Shown one piece after another: positions 18,785 to 29,500 of a stretch of 64,000 nt of DNA; position 1 is the stretch's first letter, and every line of letters begins with the position of its first letter. Location of the stretch: positions 62,001 through 126,000 of the forward strand of contig NZ_CAJXYQ010000003.1 in assembly GCF_913063105.1 (NCBI RefSeq), in the 5' to 3' direction. The position numbers were made by a program, and so were the translations under genes. Under the pieces are notes generated by a model. The model was not told where the DNA came from. It did no database searches and saw only the letters and a program-made list of their open reading frames with translations. Origin of the DNA: an uncultured Draconibacterium sp. GTDB taxonomy: Bacteria; Bacteroidota; Bacteroidia; Bacteroidales; Prolixibacteraceae.

Positions 18785-18843
18785 CATAGCAGAAGAGAAA
18801 TTTATCTTCAGCTAGTGTAATCAAACCATTAAAAAAAGGTAAT

Positions 18844-19152
18844 ATGTTTATCGTTCATGTTTTTGTTAACGTAAAAGAAAATTGTATTGATGCATTTAAA
18901 GCTGCAACGGTACAAAATGCAAAAAATAGTATCAAAGAAGCGGGTATTGCACGTTTTGATTTTGTGCAGCAGCAAGACGACCCTACGCGTTTTGTATTAG
19001 TTGAAGTATACCGTACGGCCAATGATCCGGCAAAACATAAAGAAACCTTACATTATAAAAAGTGGCGCGACGATGTTGCCGAAATGATGGCTGAACCACG
19101 CACTGCAATAAAATTCTTTAATGTTCATCCTGACGAAGAAGGTTGGGAGTAA
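18844..19152 (+). CDS. Antibiotic-biosynthesis-monooxygenase (ABM) domain protein
   Basis: A 102-residue single-domain ferredoxin-like protein resembling LsrG/YgiN quinol monooxygenases: [21 protein letters not shown] at the N-terminus, [21 protein letters not shown] in the middle and [12 protein letters not shown] with the conserved His. It lies 70 bases ahead of an Fe-type alcohol dehydrogenase; such ABM proteins often sit beside dehydrogenases handling aldehydes or quinones. The actual substrate is unknown. Confidence 0.85.
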   Translation: MFIVHVFVNVKENCIDAFKAATVQNAKNSIKEAGIARFDFVQQQDDPTRFVLVEVYRTANDPAKHKETLHYKKWRDDVAEMMAEPRTAIKFFNVHPDEEGWE

Positions 19153-19222
19153 TCATGCCGGATTGTACTTTGGCAGCTAACCCTTAAACAAGGAAAGTTT
19201 ATAATTCAAAAAAAATGAATAC

Positions 19223-20371
19223 ATGGAGTCTAATTTTTCATTTGCCACAGCGGGTCAGCTAATTTTTGGAAACCATTCGGTGAACAGTGTCCCGGATTTG
19301 GTGACGAATTTTGGCAAAAAAGTACTGTTGGTAACCGGAGGAAATAAAAGCAAGGCAGCGGAATTAAGAACTGCTTTTCCCGATGAGACTGAATGTACGT
19401 ATTACAGTATTAAGGGTGAACCCACTACCAGTGTTATTGAGGAGGGAGTGCAACTGGCCAGGATAAAAAAATGTGACGTGGTAATTGGTTTGGGCGGAGG
19501 TAGTGTAATTGATAGTGCCAAAGCCATAGCAGCCATGGCAACCAACCCGGGGAAGTTAATGGATTACCTTGAGGTGATCGGTTTAGGGAAACCCCTTTCA
19601 CAAAAACCTTTACCTTGCATTGCTATACCCACAACTGCCGGAACTGGGGCAGAGGTAACCAAAAATTCAGTACTAAAATCAGTAGAAAAACAGGTGAAAG
19701 TTAGCTTGCGCAGCAATTACATGTATCCTGATATTGCAGTGGTCGATCCGGTGCTTACCTACTCCATGTCTCCGGCTTTAACAGCCAGCACCGGTGTGGA
19801 TGCTTTAACACATTTGCTTGAGACTTTTGTATCCAGTCAGGCCAACCTGTTTAACGATATGCTTTGTCGCGAAGGGTTAACACGGATAGCACGATCGTTG
19901 TTAAAAGCGTATAAAAACGGCAATGATAGAACAGCACGCGAGGATATGGCCATGGCAAGTATGTTGGGGGGAATGGCACTGGCCAATGTGAAATTGGGAG
20001 CCGTGCACGGATTTGCCGGCCCCATGGGAGGAATGTTTCCCATACCACATGGAGCAGTTTGTGCCGGCCTGATGGCTGCAGTAATAGAAACAAATATTAA
20101 TGCCTTGCAACGAGAAGGCAAAGCCCTGACAAAGTTTGATGAATTAGCCAAAATTCTTACTGCAAACCCTAACGCTGTGGCCGCCGATGCCGTTATTTGG
20201 GCGGCTGATTTGGTAAGCACACTGCGGATTCCATCGCTATCAGCATTTGGCATAACAAAAGAGGATTTCGCGGAGCTGGTAAAAAAAGCAAAAGCTTCAA
20301 GTAGTATGAAAGGTAACCCGGTAGAATTAACAGACGAAGACTTGTATCGCATTTTAGAAAAATCATTTTAA
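19223..20371 (+). CDS. Iron-containing alcohol dehydrogenase
   Basis: Group III (Fe-dependent) NAD(P)H alcohol dehydrogenase of 382 residues, the family's normal length. The N-terminal dinucleotide domain shows VIGLGGGSVIDSAKAIA, and the metal site is seen in STGVDALTHLLET and in GAVHGFAGPMGGMFPIPHGAVCAGL, which carry the His ligands. Acts in the cytoplasm on short-chain alcohols/aldehydes; the particular substrate cannot be read from sequence. It may be co-transcribed with the ABM-domain gene upstream. Confidence 0.92.
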   Translation: MESNFSFATAGQLIFGNHSVNSVPDLVTNFGKKVLLVTGGNKSKAAELRTAFPDETECTYYSIKGEPTTSVIEEGVQLARIKKCDVVIGLGGGSVIDSAKAIAAMATNPGKLMDYLEVIGLGKPLSQKPLPCIAIPTTAGTGAEVTKNSVLKSVEKQVKVSLRSNYMYPDIAVVDPVLTYSMSPALTASTGVDALTHLLETFVSSQANLFNDMLCREGLTRIARSLLKAYKNGNDRTAREDMAMASMLGGMALANVKLGAVHGFAGPMGGMFPIPHGAVCAGLMAAVIETNINALQREGKALTKFDELAKILTANPNAVAADAVIWAADLVSTLRIPSLSAFGITKEDFAELVKKAKASSSMKGNPVELTDEDLYRILEKSF

Positions 20372-20437
20372 GTTTTACAATCCATTCTGCGATTGGAAAG
20401 GCTTTTGGCTACGGAACAATTTTTGTAGAATAAAAGT

Positions 20438-20445
20438 TATCTTTG
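20438..20445 (+). promoter_or_regulatory. Putative -7 box ahead of the mutL pair
   Basis: TATCTTTG matches TAnnTTTG and lies 18 bases before the ATG at 20464. A T-rich stretch with TTG is present upstream but at shorter than usual spacing. Confidence 0.4.
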
Positions 20446-20463
20446 TAGCATAATTTATACACG

Positions 20464-20772
20464 ATGATTGGCAGATTTTTTCATACACCGGGAACTAAAA
20501 AGTTTAACATTACTCCGCGTTTTTGGGATCCGGATAAAGACGAACGGGACGAACGTGAACGACGAATAAAAGAAGAATTGGGAATAGTTGACGAGAAGAA
20601 AGAAACCAGCCGTCATTATCGTCCCAATGTAAAAGGGCAGTTTCGGTCGGGAGACGGCTGGGCCCGATCATCAGAATCAGCCCGAAAAGCTCAAAATCGC
20701 AGGCTGGTGTGGATTGTACTGATTTTAGCCATGGTTCTTTATCTATTTTTCTTTTCAGACTTTTTTGCCTGA
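20464..20772 (+). CDS. Small tail-anchored membrane protein upstream of mutL
   Basis: A 102-residue protein with a strongly charged N-terminal two-thirds (WDPDKDERDERERRIKEE) and one C-terminal membrane helix (LVWIVLILAMVLYLFFFSDFF), so probably tail-anchored with the charged part in the cytoplasm. It is 40 bases upstream of mutL and shares the likely promoter. I do not recognise a named family. The small size and codon pattern are consistent with a genuine gene. Confidence 0.7.
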   Translation: MIGRFFHTPGTKKFNITPRFWDPDKDERDERERRIKEELGIVDEKKETSRHYRPNVKGQFRSGDGWARSSESARKAQNRRLVWIVLILAMVLYLFFFSDFFA

Positions 20773-20812
20773 TTTCCCCAAAATTCAATACTAAACATTT
20801 AAAAATCTCACT

Positions 20813-22699
20813 TTGAGCGATATTATTCAGTTATTACCCGATGCAGTAGCTAACCAGATTGCTGCCGGAGAGGTTATTCAACGACCGGCATCGGTGGTGA
20901 AAGAATTGGTAGAGAATGCCCTTGACGCCGGAGCAACGGAAGTAACCATCAATATTAAGGATGCCGGAAAAACACTCATCCAGATTTCTGATAATGGATG
21001 CGGAATGTCGCCCACTGATGCACGAATGGCTTTTGAGCGACATGCTACATCAAAAATTAAATCGGCAAACGACCTGTTTGCCATTCGCACAATGGGATTC
21101 AGAGGCGAAGCTTTGGCCTCGGTAGCGGCAATTGCCGATGTAGAATTGCGTACCAAAAGAGAAGAGGATGAGATAGGTACTTTAATCCACATTATTGGAT
21201 CGGAGGTAAAAGCTCAGGAGCCGGCAGCTGGTAATAATGGCACTAATTTTATGATTAAAAACCTGTTTTTTAATGTGCCGGCACGACGAAAATTCCTCAA
21301 ATCAAACGCTACCGAATTAAAACATATTATTTGGGAAATTCAACGCGTGGCCTTGCCAAATCCTGATATCCGTTTGTTGTTAATACATAACGGATCTGCC
21401 GTTTACGATTTGCCACCGGCCAATCATCGTAAACGCCTGGTTGATGTGTTTGGAAAAGCGCTGAACCAAAGCCTGGTGAATGTTGATGAGGAGACAAGTA
21501 TTGTGAAAGTTTTTGGTTTTATTGGCCAGCCAAAATACGCCCGCAAAACCCTGGGTGAGCAGTTCTTTTTTGTAAACGGACGCTTTATGCGGCATCCGTA
21601 TTTCCATAAAGCAATTATGCGGGCTTACGAACAACTATTGCCACCCGACACTTATCCTTCTTACTTTTTGTTTCTCGAACTCGACCCGGGTGAAATTGAT
21701 ATCAATGTTCATCCCACAAAAACCGAAATAAAGTTTGAGAATGAACGCGATATCTGGCCAATTATTCATGCCGCAGTTCGCGAGTCATTGGGTAAGCACA
21801 ATGTTGTACCGTCAATAGATTTTGACCAAAGCGGAAGCATAGATATACCGGTGCCGAAAAAAAGTGCCGACAATGTGCGTTTCCCTGAAATACAGATTAA
21901 TCCCGACTACAATCCTTTTGATAACGAAAAGAAGTTTGCCGAGCGCGGCTATTCGCCATTCGATAAAGAAGCCGGGCAGGGGCGCAGTTCCATGCCGGAA
22001 TCTGGTCGCGAAAAAAGAAATTTAGAAAACTGGGAAGATCTTTACCAGGGGGCGCAGTTGAAACTGAAACCCGAGCCAAGGGGAATAAAAGTGCCGCATG
22101 AAGATTTGTATGCCAATACTCCTGAGCAGTTCAGTGGAAAAAGAGTACTGCAACTGAAACAGCGCTATATTTTAACGCCTGTAAAATCGGGCTTAATGGT
22201 AATCGACCAAAAAAGGGCACACGAACGAATTTTATACGAGAAATTTTTAGACGTAATGAAATCGGACTCGGTAGCCAGTCAGCAACAGCTTTTTCCACAA
22301 ACCATAGAACTTAATCCGGCTGATTCGGCCTTGCTGAAAGGTATTTTACAGGATTTGCTGCAGCTGGGATTCGATATTCGTGAATTTGGAAAAGATACCT
22401 TTATTATTAACGGAACACCGGGTGTACTCGATGTTTCTTCGCCCGAGCTTATTGTAGAGAAACTCTTGGAAGAGTATAAAAATTCGCCGGTTGATGCCCG
22501 TTCAAAAGCAAGAGAACAAATTGCTGTTTCGTTGGCAAAAGCTTCTGCAATGGATTATGGTACCGAATTAAAACAGGAGGAGGTAGATCACCTGATTGAC
22601 AATTTATTTGCCTGTGCAACACCCAACTTTTCGCCCGATGGAAAAAAGGTGTTAACCATCATTTCGACAGATGATATCGAAAAAAGTTTTTCAAAGTGA
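20813..22699 (+). CDS. mutL: DNA mismatch repair protein MutL
   Basis: Coordinates mismatch repair downstream of MutS. The 628 residues begin IIQLLPDAVANQIAAGEVIQRP, and the GHKL ATPase motifs follow: LVENALDAGAT, ISDNGCGM and FRGEALASVAAIADVEL. A linker of about 100 residues leads to the C-terminal dimerisation domain. The endonuclease motif DQHAxxExxxxE is altered (DQKRAHERILYE) and the usual CPHGRP is replaced by CATPNFSPDGKKV, so metal-dependent nicking activity is uncertain. The start codon is TTG at 20813; the N-terminal residues match the family exactly and no better ATG exists. Confidence 0.96.
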   Translation: MSDIIQLLPDAVANQIAAGEVIQRPASVVKELVENALDAGATEVTINIKDAGKTLIQISDNGCGMSPTDARMAFERHATSKIKSANDLFAIRTMGFRGEALASVAAIADVELRTKREEDEIGTLIHIIGSEVKAQEPAAGNNGTNFMIKNLFFNVPARRKFLKSNATELKHIIWEIQRVALPNPDIRLLLIHNGSAVYDLPPANHRKRLVDVFGKALNQSLVNVDEETSIVKVFGFIGQPKYARKTLGEQFFFVNGRFMRHPYFHKAIMRAYEQLLPPDTYPSYFLFLELDPGEIDINVHPTKTEIKFENERDIWPIIHAAVRESLGKHNVVPSIDFDQSGSIDIPVPKKSADNVRFPEIQINPDYNPFDNEKKFAERGYSPFDKEAGQGRSSMPESGREKRNLENWEDLYQGAQLKLKPEPRGIKVPHEDLYANTPEQFSGKRVLQLKQRYILTPVKSGLMVIDQKRAHERILYEKFLDVMKSDSVASQQQLFPQTIELNPADSALLKGILQDLLQLGFDIREFGKDTFIINGTPGVLDVSSPELIVEKLLEEYKNSPVDARSKAREQIAVSLAKASAMDYGTELKQEEVDHLIDNLFACATPNFSPDGKKVLTIISTDDIEKSFSK

Positions 22700-22843
22700 C
22701 AGATTGTCGTTAATTTACGGCCTCTAAAATTTGGTCTGGCAATTGTATTGTTAGCGCCAAAGTTTAAAAATAGTTATAACAACGAATATCGTTGAGCCAG
22801 GAATTGATAGAACCTCGGTCTTCGGTCTTCCAACCTTTTTATT

Positions 22844-23566
22844 ATGAATTATCGTCCATCATTAAATATGCCACCGGTGGTAAAGAACCTGATTCTTGCC
22901 AATGTTTTGTTTTTTGTTGTTACCATGGTAATGCAACAAACCGGAACCGACCTTTACAAAATTCTGGGTTTATATTTTCCGGCATCCGATAATTTTCGTT
23001 TGCACCAAATGTTTACCCATATGTTTATGCACGGTAGCCTGGGGCATATCTTTTTTAATATGTTTGCCCTTTTTATGTTTGGGCGCGTGCTCGAAAGTGT
23101 TTGGGGACCCCGCCGTTTTCTGATTTTTTATCTGGTAACAGGTTTGGGAGCTGCGGTTTTGCATACTCTTGTTAATTATTTCGAATACCAATCGGCGCTT
23201 GCAAAAATATCACCCGACCAGCTGGTTTACTTAAAAGAACTGGCTGCACAGGGCAAATACATTCCGAATACCGCTTCAGAAAAACTGACCATGATTTTAA
23301 ATACACCAACAGTTGGTGCATCGGGTGCAGTATTTGGTATTTTGCTTGGTTTTGGAATGTTGTTTCCCAATACCGAGTTGATGTTGCTTTTTCCGCCAAT
23401 ACCTATAAAAGCAAAATATTTTGTGATTGGTTACGGAGTACTCGAGTTGGTGTTGGGAATATCGCAACCAGGTAGTAATGTGGCCCATTTTGCCCATCTG
23501 GGAGGAATGCTTTTTGGGTATTTTATGATTAAATACTGGAATAAAAACTCAAAACGTTTTTACTAA
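22844..23566 (+). CDS. Rhomboid intramembrane serine protease
   Basis: A 240-residue six-helix rhomboid protease. The catalytic dyad is intact: Ser160 in VGASGAVFG and His218 in FAHLGGM; the L1/helix-2 motif HMFMHGSLGHIFFNMFALFMFGR is also present. Cuts membrane proteins within the bilayer. It is the first of two tandem rhomboid genes, 18 bases apart. Confidence 0.93.
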   Translation: MNYRPSLNMPPVVKNLILANVLFFVVTMVMQQTGTDLYKILGLYFPASDNFRLHQMFTHMFMHGSLGHIFFNMFALFMFGRVLESVWGPRRFLIFYLVTGLGAAVLHTLVNYFEYQSALAKISPDQLVYLKELAAQGKYIPNTASEKLTMILNTPTVGASGAVFGILLGFGMLFPNTELMLLFPPIPIKAKYFVIGYGVLELVLGISQPGSNVAHFAHLGGMLFGYFMIKYWNKNSKRFY

Positions 23567-23584
23567 AAACGGGGGAATACTGTT

Positions 23585-24466
23585 GTGGATATTGCAGGAG
23601 AAATAAAACGCACATTTAAAGAAGGCTCGGTTCTTACACGCTTGATTTACCTGAACATTGGGGTTTTTCTGGTGCTAAAAATTGTTGGCGTATTTTTTTA
23701 CCTGGCCGGTCAAGATTTCCAGCTTTTTCAATGGCTGGCTGTTCCGTCGGTTACCGAAGTGCTTGTTCAACGTCCGTGGACACCAATAAGCTATATGTTT
23801 TTGCACACTGGTTTTATTCATTTGTTATTTAATATGCTGGGGCTTTTTTGGTTTGGGCAGTTGTTTTTATATCATTTTGAAGGGAATAAACTTTTAAGCG
23901 TTTATCTGCTTGGTGGTATTGTTGGTGCTGCTTTCTATATTCTTGCCTATAATTTGTTCCCGGTATTTAATTCGGTTTATGGTTTACTGCTGGGGGCTTC
24001 GGCCTCCTTGTTTGCAATTTTGGTGGCAATAGCAGTTTACGACCCCAATCGCGAAATTCATTTGTTTTTTATTGGGCGTTTCCCTTTAAAATATGTAGCT
24101 GCTTTTTATCTACTGTTATCCGTTATAGGTATTTCGTCAACTAATCCCGGAGGAAATATTGCGCATTTAGGAGGTGCTTTTTGGGGGTGGTTTTATATTT
24201 CTCAGTTACGAAAAGGGAAAGATATGGGAGCAGGGCTGGTAACATTTTTAAACAAAGCGGGCACGTATTTGCCTGGGCTTTTTAAGCCTAAAAGCCGAAT
24301 GAAGGTGAGCTACAAAAAGCCACCACGCGACGATAGAGAATACAACCGCCAGAAAAATGTGCAGCAAGATGAAGTTAATCGTATTCTTGATAAAATAGGG
24401 AAATCGGGTTACGATAGTTTAACAAAGCAGGAAAAGGAAATTCTTTTTAAACAGGGCAAAAATTAA
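23585..24466 (+). CDS. Second tandem rhomboid protease with C-terminal extension
   Basis: A 293-residue rhomboid with Ser139 in GASASLFAI and His194 in IAHLGGAFWG, so the dyad is kept although the Gly after the serine in the usual GxSG motif is Ala. The FLHTGFIHLLFNMLGLFWFG motif is present. A basic cytoplasmic tail of about 80 residues follows the last helix (KPPRDDREYNRQKNVQQDEVNRILDKI region), ending in a helix commonly seen in Bacteroidota rhomboids. The start codon is GTG at 23585, 18 bases after the upstream rhomboid. Confidence 0.9.
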   Translation: MDIAGEIKRTFKEGSVLTRLIYLNIGVFLVLKIVGVFFYLAGQDFQLFQWLAVPSVTEVLVQRPWTPISYMFLHTGFIHLLFNMLGLFWFGQLFLYHFEGNKLLSVYLLGGIVGAAFYILAYNLFPVFNSVYGLLLGASASLFAILVAIAVYDPNREIHLFFIGRFPLKYVAAFYLLLSVIGISSTNPGGNIAHLGGAFWGWFYISQLRKGKDMGAGLVTFLNKAGTYLPGLFKPKSRMKVSYKKPPRDDREYNRQKNVQQDEVNRILDKIGKSGYDSLTKQEKEILFKQGKN

Positions 24467-24484
24467 AGGAATTCAGGCTGTTTC

Positions 24485-25429
24485 TTAGTCGTAGTTTAAT
24501 TGTGCTTCTTCATCGTTTTGGTAGGTGTGTGCCTGGTAAATACTGGCATTTAGCTCAAACCCAATTAGCAGAATTAACGACATTACATACATCAAAAATA
24601 AAATAGCCAGCAGCGTGCCTATCGAGCCGTAGAGTTTGTTGTACTGGCTAAAATTATTGATGTAATACTTAAATCCAATAAATCCAATAATACTTAAAAT
24701 AGTTGCAAGAGTTCCACCGGCCGAAATAAAACGCCACTTGGTTTTTTTGGCAGGAGCCATGTAGTAGAGAAACGAAAAGGCAAAAAAGAACATGCTGATC
24801 GTAATGATCCATTTCCCCACAATAAGTATCACCACAAGAAAACGGTCGCGAATAATATCAATTTGACTGAGGTAATTAATAAGATCCTGTCCTACGGTTA
24901 GAAGCACAACTGCTACCGATAAAAGCAAGGTGAAAATAATGAGCATAAAAATGGCCGCAATGTATTGGCTCCACCAGGTACGGCGGTTAATGTTGTGTAC
25001 CGTAGCATCAAAAGCACTCATCATCGATACCAATCCGTTGGTAGCAAAAATAAGCGCCATAAAAAAGTTTAACGACAGCAGATCACCACGTGGTCTTAAA
25101 ATAATTTCAGTAATTGTCTCCTCAATGGTTGGCCAGGTGCTTTCAGGTACCAATTCCTGAATGATAACAAAAAGCTCATTCTGAAAACCACTAATGGGAA
25201 TTAAAGTGAACAGGAAAATAATGCCGGGAAAAAGGGCAATAAAAAACGAAAAGGCAATTCCCGAGGCGCGGGTAGTTATGGAACCATCAACAATGCTTCT
25301 CCAAAAAAACAACAATACATCGTACAATGGTACGCCGTCGAAAAGAGGGAGCGAAATGTTTTTGGCACGTTCAACGGCTCTTTCTCCCAGCTTTTTTAAC
25401 CGTTTAAAAGTTATTCTATCCGCTGACAT
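24485..25429 (-). CDS. YihY/BrkB-family inner-membrane protein
   Basis: A 314-residue protein with six membrane helices and the YihY hallmarks: RASGIAFSFFIALFPGIIFLFTLIP near residue 60 and GSIGTLLAILFLMYVMSLILLIGFELNASIYQ near the C-terminus. The former RNase BN assignment of this family was incorrect; function remains unknown. It is just upstream of, and convergent-in-order with, the DUF4783 gene on the same strand (8-base gap). Confidence 0.9.
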   Translation of the reverse strand: MSADRITFKRLKKLGERAVERAKNISLPLFDGVPLYDVLLFFWRSIVDGSITTRASGIAFSFFIALFPGIIFLFTLIPISGFQNELFVIIQELVPESTWPTIEETITEIILRPRGDLLSLNFFMALIFATNGLVSMMSAFDATVHNINRRTWWSQYIAAIFMLIIFTLLLSVAVVLLTVGQDLINYLSQIDIIRDRFLVVILIVGKWIITISMFFFAFSFLYYMAPAKKTKWRFISAGGTLATILSIIGFIGFKYYINNFSQYNKLYGSIGTLLAILFLMYVMSLILLIGFELNASIYQAHTYQNDEEAQLNYD

Positions 25430-25437
25430 AAACGCCT

Positions 25438-25857
25438 TTATTGTTTTTCTATTCTGAGTTGGTGAATGTATTCTGTCCCACTATTCTTTTTAAGTAGAAA
25501 ATACACTCTAAAATCTCCTTTTTCAGTTTTTAATTTTCCGATAACGTATTTGGCATCAGCTTTTCCGCTATCGTGAATGATGGAAAAAGCATGTTCGGCC
25601 ACCGGAGGAAACTTACTAAAAAAGTTGCTTACAATTTGCTGAGCCTGGGCTTTGCTATACACATTGTCGTTATCAAGCACCACCATCTCAACGTTTTGGT
25701 TAAAATAGGTTGAAAGCGTTTTGGCATTCCCGGTTTCTAATCCTACAACAATTTCGCTGGGTATTTTTTGGTTGTCTTGCGGTGCTATGGCTGTAACAGC
25801 CAGCACAATACAAAGCAACAGACTTGCGGAAAATATCTTTTTTAAGGTAATCATCAT
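25438..25857 (-). CDS. DUF4783 secreted protein
   Basis: A protein of about 139 residues with a signal peptide (IFSASLLLCIVLAVTAIA) followed by a SnoaL/NTF2-like cone fold of the DUF4783 family, seen in IPSEIVVGLETGNAKTLSTYF and VVSNFF-like helices. Function unknown; members are restricted to Bacteroidota, which supports the taxonomic call. The frame is open upstream to 25893; the paired ATGs at 25857/25854 place the signal peptide correctly. It is divergent from rlmH and 8 bases ahead of the YihY gene. Confidence 0.82.
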   Translation of the reverse strand: MMITLKKIFSASLLLCIVLAVTAIAPQDNQKIPSEIVVGLETGNAKTLSTYFNQNVEMVVLDNDNVYSKAQAQQIVSNFFSKFPPVAEHAFSIIHDSGKADAKYVIGKLKTEKGDFRVYFLLKKNSGTEYIHQLRIEKQ

Positions 25858-26086
25858 ATTCAATATTCGGTTTTGGTATAACATAGTTCGCAAAAACTAT
25901 GCAAAAACACTTTTCTACGCCTATTTTTACTGTAAATTTATAAAATTAAAAATCAATTAGGCGATTGGAGTAGATACATAATTTTATTTACTTCGTCATC
26001 AGAGCCTTATAGCTGGTTTTTTTGCTAAGCGTTTTACAAACGATTTGCAAGAAATACTGCCTGAAAAAAGGTGTAAAAATTTACGG

Positions 26087-26560
26087 ATGAAAATTACATT
26101 GTTGGTTGTGGGAAAAACAGATGCCGCTTATTTGCGCGATGGCATTGATGTGTACCGGAAACGACTAAAACATTATATAAATTTTGAACTGGAAATTATT
26201 CCGGACATAAAAAAAGGGAAAAACACGAATCCTGAAATTCAGAAAATAAAAGAAGGCGAACTTATTCTTGCAAAACTAACTGCAGGCAAAGAATTGCATT
26301 TGCTTGATGAAAAGGGAAAAATGTTTTCGTCGGTTGAGTTTTCGAAGTTTATTGAAAAGAAAATGATTAACGGCCCAAAGGAGCTTTTACTCGTTATTGG
26401 TGGCCCGTATGGGTTTTCAGATGAAGTATACCAACGTGCCCAGTCAAAAATTTCACTCTCCAGGCTTACATTTTCGCATCAAATGGTGCGATTGTTGTGT
26501 GTAGAGCAAATTTACAGGGCATTTACTATTTTAAAAGGCGAACCATATCATCATGTTTAA
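26087..26560 (+). CDS. rlmH: 23S rRNA pseudouridine-1915 N3-methyltransferase RlmH
   Basis: SPOUT-class methyltransferase that methylates pseudouridine 1915 in helix 69 of 23S rRNA. The 157 residues match the family length and show MKITLLVVGKTD at the start, LDEKGKMFSS, the SAM-binding knot segment LLLVIGGPYGFSDEVYQRA and the C-terminal LSRLTFSHQMVRLLCVEQIYRAFTILKGEPYHH. The start is the ATG at 26087; a TTG-led extension to 26045 does not fit the family. It ends three bases before the sensor kinase gene. Confidence 0.96.
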   Translation: MKITLLVVGKTDAAYLRDGIDVYRKRLKHYINFELEIIPDIKKGKNTNPEIQKIKEGELILAKLTAGKELHLLDEKGKMFSSVEFSKFIEKKMINGPKELLLVIGGPYGFSDEVYQRAQSKISLSRLTFSHQMVRLLCVEQIYRAFTILKGEPYHHV

Positions 26561-26563
26561 CTA

Positions 26564-29500
26564 ATGGGGTTAAAACAAAATAAATATACCTTTTTAGTAG
26601 CGGCAATAGTTTTTTTTATTGTAGCTGCAATTGTAGAAAACAGTTTGCTTCGGCGAAACCCTGAGACAAAACTAATTACAGATTTTCAGGAGCAGGTGCT
26701 TGTAAATGAGCAGAAACTGGCACTTAATCTTAGCCGCTTAGGCGAGATTTTGAAAACTGAAGACTTTGAAGAAGAACTGAATGAATTTTTTGCACAGGAA
26801 GAAACGCTGATTCGCGAAACGGGTTTTGGCTCGTTAATTTTTCGCAACAACGAACTTATTTTTTGGACCGACAGGGGGATAGCTTTCTATAATTACCTGG
26901 AAGAACTACCGGGAACTACCGGCATGGTGAGGCTCCCGAATGGTTATTACATGGTTGATACGGTTTGTGTTGGCGATTATACAGCGGTAGGTTTTCATTT
27001 GGTAAAGCTACGGTATACCTACGAAAATAAATACCTGCAAAGCAATTTTTACAAAAGCTACAGGCTCCCAAACGATTATGTAGTACGAATAAACAAGAAT
27101 AAGCGAGGTTACGAAATCAAAAATACCGAAGGCGCTTATCTTTTTACTCTACTGCCTTATGGTAAATACCTTTGCACAACAAATCAACTTTATTTTCCGG
27201 CGGCTTTCTATTTTCTGGGCCTGATATTGTTACTTTTTTATTTCAGAAAAGAGTTTGTTGAGCAAGACGCTCCGTTCTTTTTAAAACTGGTGAGCTTAGG
27301 AGTTGCCTTATTTATTGTTTATTGGATCCACCTGATTTTTGAGGTGCCCAAAGTATTTTTTCATTTGCGTTTTTTTGGCCCCGACTATTTTGCAATTAAC
27401 GAATGGTTGCCATCCTTAGGCGATTATTTTTTACTGGCAATGTTCTTTTTGTTTTGGATTTACAACTTCGCCATCGATCTGAATATCGAGGATTTACAGA
27501 AAAACTCAACTTTGCCCCGTAAAATGGTAATAGCATTGCTACTGCTTTTTAATGCCAGCCTGTATTTGCTTGTTGATTATTTTATTAAAGAGCTTATTTT
27601 CAACTCAACCATTTCGTTTGCATTGAATAAAATTATTGCCATTTCTCCGCAGAGTATAATGGGTGTTTTTTCAATGGGATTGTTGTTGTTGGGCGTGGTG
27701 TTTTTTACCATCCGTATCAACGAAAAGATTTTAAAAGATTTTACTCTGTTTTATTTGATAGTGTTGGTGCTGGCAATTAGTTTGTTTTTTGCCGGAGTTC
27801 AATACCTCGCGGTACACAATGTATCAATTTATGCGCTGTTGCTTTTTATAACATGCGCCTTGCTGGCTTCTTTAATCAGCCGGCATTACTTACACACTTT
27901 TACCTTAAGTTACCTTATAATTTACGTAGCTGTTGTATCGCTGTATTCACTGTTTATTATTAACCGTACAATTAGTAAAAAAGATCGCGAGCACCAGAAA
28001 CTTCTGGCAGTAACCCTGGTAACTGAGCGCGACCCGGCGGCAGAAGTGTTTATGACCGAAGTACAATATCAGATTAACAGGGATTCGGCAATTATTAATA
28101 GTTTACTTTTTCAACGCGAATTTGTTGACGTGGAGGAGTATTTTCGCCAGTCGTATTTTAATACCTATTTCAGAAGATATTTATTGAATATTTACGTATG
28201 CCGAAGCATTGATAGTCTGATAACAGAACCCGATAACAGAATGGTGTTGTGCAGGGAATACCTGGATCAGAAAATAGAAGCGGAGGGTATTCAAGTGCCC
28301 GGAACAGGTTTCTACTTTATGGATAATATGAATGGCCGTATTTCTTATACAGGGCGTTTTAACTACCCGTTGGCCGACGATGGCCGCGGAGTCTCAATTT
28401 ATATCGACCTGGATTCGGATTTATTGTTTGAAGGTATTGGTTTTCCTGAATTGCTCATTGATAAATCGATGGCGCGGTCGGATATCTACCAAAAATTTAA
28501 CTACGCAAAATATTACGCCGGAGAACTTACCGATAAGTTTGGCGAATACAATTACAATTACAACGGGCACGTTTACCTTAAGTCCGACGATGAATTCTCG
28601 TACCTGCGCCAGGATCAGCTGGAGCATTTGGTTTATCACACCAGCGAGCAAAACTATGTGGTGGTTTCGCGGGTTTTGTTAAGCCCCATCGATTACCTGA
28701 TTTCGTTCCCTTATTTGTTTGTATTTTACTTTCTTACCTTGTTGGTCGTGTTAATGGTTGTCAACCAGTCGATTCGCGAGCGAAGGGTATTTTTCGACCT
28801 GAAATTTAAGATACAGGCTGCCATTATTTCCATTGTGTTTATTTCGTTACTGGTAGTGGCAGCGGTTACTTTGTTTTATAATGTAAAAGAATACAGGCAG
28901 AAACACCAGAACGACCTGAATGAGAAAATGAAATCGATTGCCGAGGAGATAGACCATCGCCTGGAAGACAAAGAAGAAATTACACCAGAACTGGAAATAT
29001 GGTTACACCGCGAGTTAGCCAAACTTTCAAATATTTTCCGCACAGACATTAATATTTACGGCGTTGATGGCGACCTGATAGCCTCATCGCGTTTAGAGAT
29101 TTTTGAGCGCGGTTTGGTGTCAACAAAAATTAATGCCCGCGCTAATTACGAAGTTTACCAGAATTTCTCCATCAGCTATTTTCAACCCGAGAATATCGGA
29201 AAACTGTCGTACCTGTCGGCTTACCGGCCCATAATTAATAACCGGGGAAATTACCTGGGCGTGATAAACCTGCCCTATTTTATTAGGCAAGATAACTATA
29301 GCCAGGAAATTTCAACTTTTATTGTAGCCTTTATCAACCTGTATGTGTTGCTGTTTTTAGCCAGTATAATTGCGGCCGTTTTTATTGCCAACCAGATTAC
29401 GAAACCGCTTGTGGTTATTCAGGAGAATTTGCAAAAAATGCAACTGGGAAAACGTAACGAACCCATTCAGTACAGCCGAAAAGACGAGATTGGAAGTTTG

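Noticed and set aside
22792-22992. A 66-residue plus-strand frame before the first rhomboid
   Set aside because: Overlaps the rhomboid N-terminus in another frame; the rhomboid frame carries all conserved motifs.
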